Shown piece by piece: positions 5,605 through 9,157 of a stretch of DNA of 9,157 nucleotides. Made by a program: the position numbers and the translations under genes. Every line of letters starts with the position of its first letter. The stretch's first letter is position 1. The stretch is taken from assembly GCA_013152045.1 (NCBI GenBank), contig JAADGZ010000125.1:1-9157 (forward strand), in the 5' to 3' direction. A model generated the notes under the pieces. It searched no databases and was not told where the DNA came from. It saw nothing but the letters and a program-made list of their open reading frames with translations. Source of the DNA: Gammaproteobacteria bacterium (GTDB lineage Bacteria > Pseudomonadota > Gammaproteobacteria > UBA6429 > Thiohalophilaceae).

Positions 5605-7623
5605 TTAAAGCATAGGTACGATCATCAAGGCTACGATGTTCATAATCTTGATCAGTGGGTTAATGGCCGGACCCGCAGTATCCTTGTAGGGATCGCCAAC
5701 GGTATCACCGGTCACCGCTGCCTTATGCGCATCGGAACCCTTGCCACCGAAATTACCGTCTTCGATATATTTCTTGGCATTATCCCAGGCACCACCACCG
5801 GTGGTCATGGAAATAGCCACGAACAGACCGGTCACGATGGTACCAATGAGTACGCCACCCAGGGCTTCTGGACCGAGGGTCAAACCAACGACAATCGGCA
5901 CCAGCACAGGCAGGAGGGAAGGAATAATCATTTCCTTAATCGCAGCCTTGGTCAGCATATCTACAGCCTTGGAATAATCCGGGGTCTGAGTACGATCCAT
6001 AATACCCGGCATTTCCTTGAACTGACGGCGCACTTCGTTGACGATTCCGCCAGCAGCACGACCCACGGCTTCCATCGCCATCGCACCGAAGAGATAAGGA
6101 ATCAGACCACCGATGAACAGGCCAATGATGACCATGTGGTTGGACAGGTCAAAGCTCACGGCTACACCATTGCCGTGTCTCGTCAGAGCTTCCGTGTAAT
6201 CCGCAAACAGCACCAGGGTCGCCAGACCGGCAGAACCAATCGCATAACCCTTGGTAACCGCCTTGGTGGTGTTACCCACAGCATCCAGCGCATCAGTCGT
6301 TTTGCGAACATCTTCTGGCAGATCTGCCATTTCGGCGATACCACCGGCGTTATCGGTAATCGGACCATAAGCGTCAAGTGCAACGATGATACCCGTCATG
6401 GACAGCATGGAAGTCGCAGCAATCGCAATCCCGTACAGTCCGGCCAGATCAAAAGCCACATAGATAGAGGCACAGACAGACAGCACCGGCAGCGCAGTTG
6501 ACTTCATGGACACGCCCAGACCGGCAATCACGTTAGTACCATCACCGGTGGTGGATGCTTCAGCAATATGCCTGACCGGCGAGAATTCTGTGGCCGTATA
6601 GTACTCGGTAATGACAATCATGGCGATCGTCAGAACCAGGCCAACCATGGCCGAGCCAAACAGTTGCATGGTGCTGTAGAGACCATTGCCAGCCATCATC
6701 ATGTCAGTAATGAAGTAGAAAGCAATCGCCGAAAGAATGGCGGCGACTATGGTACCCCGATACAGGGCATTCATGATCTTGCCACCTTCATTAACCCTGA
6801 CGAAGAACGTGCCAATGATAGAGGCGATAATGGACGCGCCACCTAGTACCAATGGATACAGAATAGCCGTGGTGCCAAAGTTTTCCATGACCATGCTACC
6901 CAGGATCATGGTGGCAACCAGGGTTACCGCATAGGTTTCAAACAAATCGGCGGCCATACCGGCGCAGTCACCGACGTTATCACCAACATTATCTGCGATT
7001 ACCGCTGGGTTACGTGGATCATCTTCCGGAATACCGGCTTCCACCTTACCGACGATATCGGCACCCACATCCGCACCCTTGGTGAAGATACCACCACCTA
7101 AACGCGCGAAAATGGAAATCAGGGAACCACCGAAGGCCAGACCCACCAGTGAATGCACTGAGTGTTGCGAGCCCATCATCTCAAGGATGCTGTAATAACC
7201 AGCAACGCCAAGCAACGCCAAGCCGACTACCAGCATGCCGGTAATTGCGCCACCTTTGAAGGCTACCTGCAGACCGGCATTCACACCGTTCCGAGCTGCT
7301 TCCGCTGTTCTGGAATTGGAACGCACAGAAACATTCATACCAATATAACCTGCAGCCCCCGACAGGATTGCGCCAATGACGAAGCCGATTGCTGTTTCGG
7401 CACCCAATGCCAGAGCAATCGCAATGGCCAGGACAATCCCTACCATGCCAATGGTCATATATTGTCGATTAAGATAAGCGTTGGCGCCATCCTGAATTGC
7501 CTGGGCAATTCTTTTCATTTCATCATTACCCTGCGACATACGCATGATACTTGAAATGGAAACAGCGCCATATAATATGGCAAGCACTGCCGCAGCAAGT
7601 GCAAACATTAGCTCTGGACCCAT
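5605..7623 (-). CDS. hppA: Membrane-bound proton-translocating pyrophosphatase, K+-independent type
   Basis: The enzyme hydrolyses pyrophosphate and pumps protons across the inner membrane. The 672-residue protein has about 15-16 hydrophobic segments. Family signatures are [11 protein letters not shown] (185-195), the Asp-rich [19 protein letters not shown] (201-219), [11 protein letters not shown] (340-350), [10 protein letters not shown] (424-433) and [21 protein letters not shown] (639-659), which hold the Mg-PPi ligands. [18 protein letters not shown] (450-467) has Lys454 and Thr457. Lys there marks K+-independent H+-pumps such as that of Rhodospirillum rubrum, whereas K+-dependent members have Ala. 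The ATG at 7623 has a strong GGGGAGG seven bases upstream. It is a single-gene unit with its own terminator and may recover energy from biosynthetic pyrophosphate. No link with B12 is evident. Confidence 0.96.
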   Translation of the reverse strand: MGPELMFALAAAVLAILYGAVSISSIMRMSQGNDEMKRIAQAIQDGANAYLNRQYMTIGMVGIVLAIAIALALGAETAIGFVIGAILSGAAGYIGMNVSVRSNSRTAEAARNGVNAGLQVAFKGGAITGMLVVGLALLGVAGYYSILEMMGSQHSVHSLVGLAFGGSLISIFARLGGGIFTKGADVGADIVGKVEAGIPEDDPRNPAVIADNVGDNVGDCAGMAADLFETYAVTLVATMILGSMVMENFGTTAILYPLVLGGASIIASIIGTFFVRVNEGGKIMNALYRGTIVAAILSAIAFYFITDMMMAGNGLYSTMQLFGSAMVGLVLTIAMIVITEYYTATEFSPVRHIAEASTTGDGTNVIAGLGVSMKSTALPVLSVCASIYVAFDLAGLYGIAIAATSMLSMTGIIVALDAYGPITDNAGGIAEMADLPEDVRKTTDALDAVGNTTKAVTKGYAIGSAGLATLVLFADYTEALTRHGNGVAVSFDLSNHMVIIGLFIGGLIPYLFGAMAMEAVGRAAGGIVNEVRRQFKEMPGIMDRTQTPDYSKAVDMLTKAAIKEMIIPSLLPVLVPIVVGLTLGPEALGGVLIGTIVTGLFVAISMTTGGGAWDNAKKYIEDGNFGGKGSDAHKAAVTGDTVGDPYKDTAGPAINPLIKIMNIVALMIVPML

Positions 7624-8013
7624 GGAATAACCTCCCCGTTAAAAAAAGATAAGTGGATGCTACGCCCTTTTTCGGCAGGTGCTAATTACGTCTTTTTATC
7701 AGGGCATGTATAAGCTTAATAACTTAAGGTGAATAGAGATTTAGACTTAATCTCATTACCCCGCTAAGCATATAATTCATAATGATTTCTAGTTTTAGAA
7801 GGGAAGTACATAGTAATATACTTTTTTTTAGCTGTTAGAAATATTTAACGAATAAGCCAGTTAAACAGCATTATGCTATGAAAATATTTTATAAATAAAG
7901 TTCACTTCTAAAAATATAAAGTTTTAATCCATTTTGCGACAAAAAATAACGATCTGATCCTGCTCTGGCAAAATCAAATACTATACCCATACTCTGCTTT
8001 TTGAGGAACCTCT
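7624..8013. other. AT-rich divergent intergenic region between hppA and the 8014 gene
   Basis: No gene or RNA could be recognised in these 390 bases. The sequence is much richer in A and T than the flanking genes and contains short palindromes such as TAAGCTTA (7711-7718), GCATTATGC (7868-7876) and AAAATATTTT (7881-7890). It must hold promoters for both flanking genes. The best minus-strand -10 is TATACA (7712-7707), with only a poor -35. GAGGAA (8003-8008) is the ribosome site of the 8014 gene. Confidence 0.6.
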
Positions 8014-8808
8014 ATGCAAAATCCTGTAATCGTCATCGGCATTGGTGAAATGGCCAGTGTTTTTACCCGCGCTTTGCTGCGCTTTGGTCTCCCTGTTTAT
8101 CCCGTCAATCGTAAAACAGACATGCAGGCACTGGCAGAAAATATTCCTGAACCCTCATTGGTACTGGTAGGTGTGGGTGAAAATGCCTTGCAGTCGGTTT
8201 TGAGTGAAATCCCGGCAGCCTGGTTGTCCCGACTGGCTCTGTTGCAGAATGAGTTATTGCCCCGCGACTGGAAAAACTTGAATCTGCCACAACCGCCCAC
8301 GGTTATTTCAGTCTGGTTTGAGAAAAAAAAAGGTATGGATTATAAGGTGCTGGTGCCTTCCCCAGTTTATGGCCCCCGCGCCTCTCTCCTTATTAACGCA
8401 CTAGCAAGCCTGGATATTCCCACCTGGGAAGTAACGTCAGAAAAGGAACTGGAGTTCCAACTGGTAGGTAAAAATGTTTATATCCTCACCACCAATATAA
8501 CGGGGCTAGTCATTTGCCACTTCAAAGCGGAAAGCGTGAAAGACATGTGGGCAGATTATCCGGATCTGGCCAGAGAAGTCGCACATGATGTTATCGATAT
8601 ACAGGAATGGTTAACGGCTCACCGCTTTGATCGAGAAAAACTCATCGATGGCATGGTCGATGTCATCAAGAGCGACCCTACGCACAAATGTATGGGACGC
8701 TCAGCACCGACACGCCTGCGCCGGGCCCTCCAGCAGGCAGATGAAGCTGGACTGGCCGTACCACGGCTACGGGAGATCTACCGTAATGAAGTGGAGTCTG
8801 AAATATGA
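8014..8808 (+). CDS. Rossmann-fold protein, distant ketopantoate reductase (PanE/ApbA)-like
   Basis: The function is not established. The 264-residue protein begins with VIVIGIGEMASVFTRAL (5-21), a beta-strand, GxGxxA turn and helix typical of NAD(P) binding, and then VYPVNRKTD (28-36), where a basic residue after the second strand could select NADP. LVGKNVYILTTN (150-161) sits where PanE has its catalytic helix: Lys153 and Asn161 match E. coli PanE Lys176 and Asn184 in spacing, but the intermediate Asn180 is Ile157 here. A helical C-terminal domain contains DPTHKCMGRSAPTRLRRAL (221-239). The ATG has GAGGAA five bases upstream. The altered active site and short length argue against a genuine ketopantoate reductase, so a different oxidoreductase or a non-catalytic homologue is possible. 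The last two bases of coding plus stop fall in a direct repeat. Confidence 0.65.
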   Translation: MQNPVIVIGIGEMASVFTRALLRFGLPVYPVNRKTDMQALAENIPEPSLVLVGVGENALQSVLSEIPAAWLSRLALLQNELLPRDWKNLNLPQPPTVISVWFEKKKGMDYKVLVPSPVYGPRASLLINALASLDIPTWEVTSEKELEFQLVGKNVYILTTNITGLVICHFKAESVKDMWADYPDLAREVAHDVIDIQEWLTAHRFDREKLIDGMVDVIKSDPTHKCMGRSAPTRLRRALQQADEAGLAVPRLREIYRNEVESEI

Positions 8809-8891
8809 TCCATGCTTTATGGGCAGGAATTTAAACGCAGAGGGCGCGGAGACGCAAAGGCGCAGAGATTATTTATTTTTTTATGATGAAC
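8801..8891. repeat. 91-base direct repeat, copy 1
   Basis: This block is identical over 91 bases to 9067-9157, an offset of 266. It starts inside the last codons of the 8014 gene (covering its TGA stop at 8806-8808). It contains a purine-rich stretch ACGCAGAGG...GCGCAGAGA (8835-8868) made of roughly 8-base degenerate units, followed by an A/T-rich tail with a run of seven T. CGCAGAG-type sequences are a common kind of intergenic repeat in proteobacteria. Confidence 0.95.
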
Positions 8892-8919
8892 AACTATATA
8901 CACTTTTCTGCATATAGTT
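8892..8919. repeat. AT-rich inverted repeat
   Basis: AACTATAT (8892-8899) and ATATAGTT (8912-8919) are perfect 8-base inverted arms with a 12-base loop. It immediately follows the direct repeat. There is no U-tract behind it. Confidence 0.5.
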
Positions 8920-8978
8920 TGAAAGCATCCGATCTGGTGTTCTTCGTTACTCAGGCAAAGCGTGAAGTCCAGTCTCTC

Positions 8979-9060
8979 GTTCCCACGCTCCTGCGTGGGA
9001 ATGGATACCCGAATCAGCGTATCGATTGACGTATGGATTCCCACGCGGGAGCGTGGGAAC
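8979..9060. repeat. BIME-like pair of inverted REP palindromes
   Basis: Two hairpins with TTCCCACGC/GCGTGGGAA stems (8980-9001, loop TCCT; 9038-9059, loop GGGA) face each other. The whole is one large inverted repeat: 8979-9008 matches the reverse complement of 9031-9060 at 27 of 30 positions, with a 22-base centre. The flank AGTCTCTCG (8971-8979) is the inverse of that beside the REP at 867-890. Such elements are usually moved by REP-associated tyrosine transposases (RAYT), of which none is visible here. Confidence 0.85.
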
Positions 9061-9066
9061 CAGAAA

Positions 9067-9157
9067 AAATATGATCCATGCTTTATGGGCAGGAATTTAA
9101 ACGCAGAGGGCGCGGAGACGCAAAGGCGCAGAGATTATTTATTTTTTTATGATGAAC
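9067..9157. repeat. 91-base direct repeat, copy 2 (runs to the window end)
   Basis: Identical to 8801-8891 and cut by the window end, so the true repeat may be longer. With copy 1 it defines a period of 266 bases that includes the BIME-like pair. The 349 bases from 8809 to the end contain no supportable gene. Confidence 0.95.

Noticed and set aside
5725..6501. Long plus-strand reading frame opposite hppA
   Set aside because: It is antisense to the highly conserved pyrophosphatase and its translation is low-complexity, without recognisable motifs.
8817..9044. Minus-strand frame of 75 codons near the window end
   Set aside because: It runs through the REP palindromes and repeat block and has no support.

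Overview
The window looks like a chromosomal (or metagenomic contig) segment of a gammaproteobacterium that takes up vitamin B12. This rests on a cobalamin riboswitch in front of a BtuB-type outer-membrane receptor, a TonB-like gene and a PduO-type adenosyltransferase directly downstream, a K+-independent (Rhodospirillum-like) proton-pumping pyrophosphatase, and small REP-type palindromes of a kind common between genes in Gammaproteobacteria. Base composition is roughly balanced in the genes and clearly AT-rich in the gap at 7624-8013. I cannot name the genus.

Layout. 1-843 (+): the tail of an ABC permease overlapping a complete ATPase, probably BtuC and BtuD. 844-1027: a gene-free cluster of repeats (REP palindrome, large inverted repeat, heptanucleotide tandem repeat). 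1028-1729 (-): an orphan ParA/MinD-family ATPase. 1730-2259: a divergent regulatory region with a candidate promoter for each direction, followed by a well-conserved cobalamin riboswitch. 2260-5456 (+): a compact unit btuB - tonB - cob(I)alamin adenosyltransferase. 5457-5604: hairpins, including a strong terminator for the minus-strand gene. 5605-7623 (-): hppA. 7624-8013: AT-rich divergent spacer. 8014-8808 (+): a Rossmann-fold protein distantly like ketopantoate reductase. 8809-9157: a repeat region with a BIME-like pair of REP palindromes and a perfect 91-base direct repeat that runs off the window end.

How the genes work together. The riboswitch would sense adenosylcobalamin and shut down btuB-tonB-pduO when B12 is plentiful. 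BtuB carries corrinoid across the outer membrane using TonB energy, the BtuCD-type transporter carries it across the inner membrane, and the adenosyltransferase converts it to the coenzyme form. HppA, ParA and the 8014-8808 gene have no evident link to this pathway.

The most notable observation is that tonB is split into two reading frames. A 16-bp sequence is present as two perfect back-to-back copies at 4531-4562. Removing one copy restores a single 252-codon TonB frame exactly. The second is the riboswitch region, where a consensus-like promoter sits just before the aptamer and a 9-nt segment downstream is perfectly complementary to the end of the aptamer, suggesting a switching helix. I did not find a clearly new multi-gene system.
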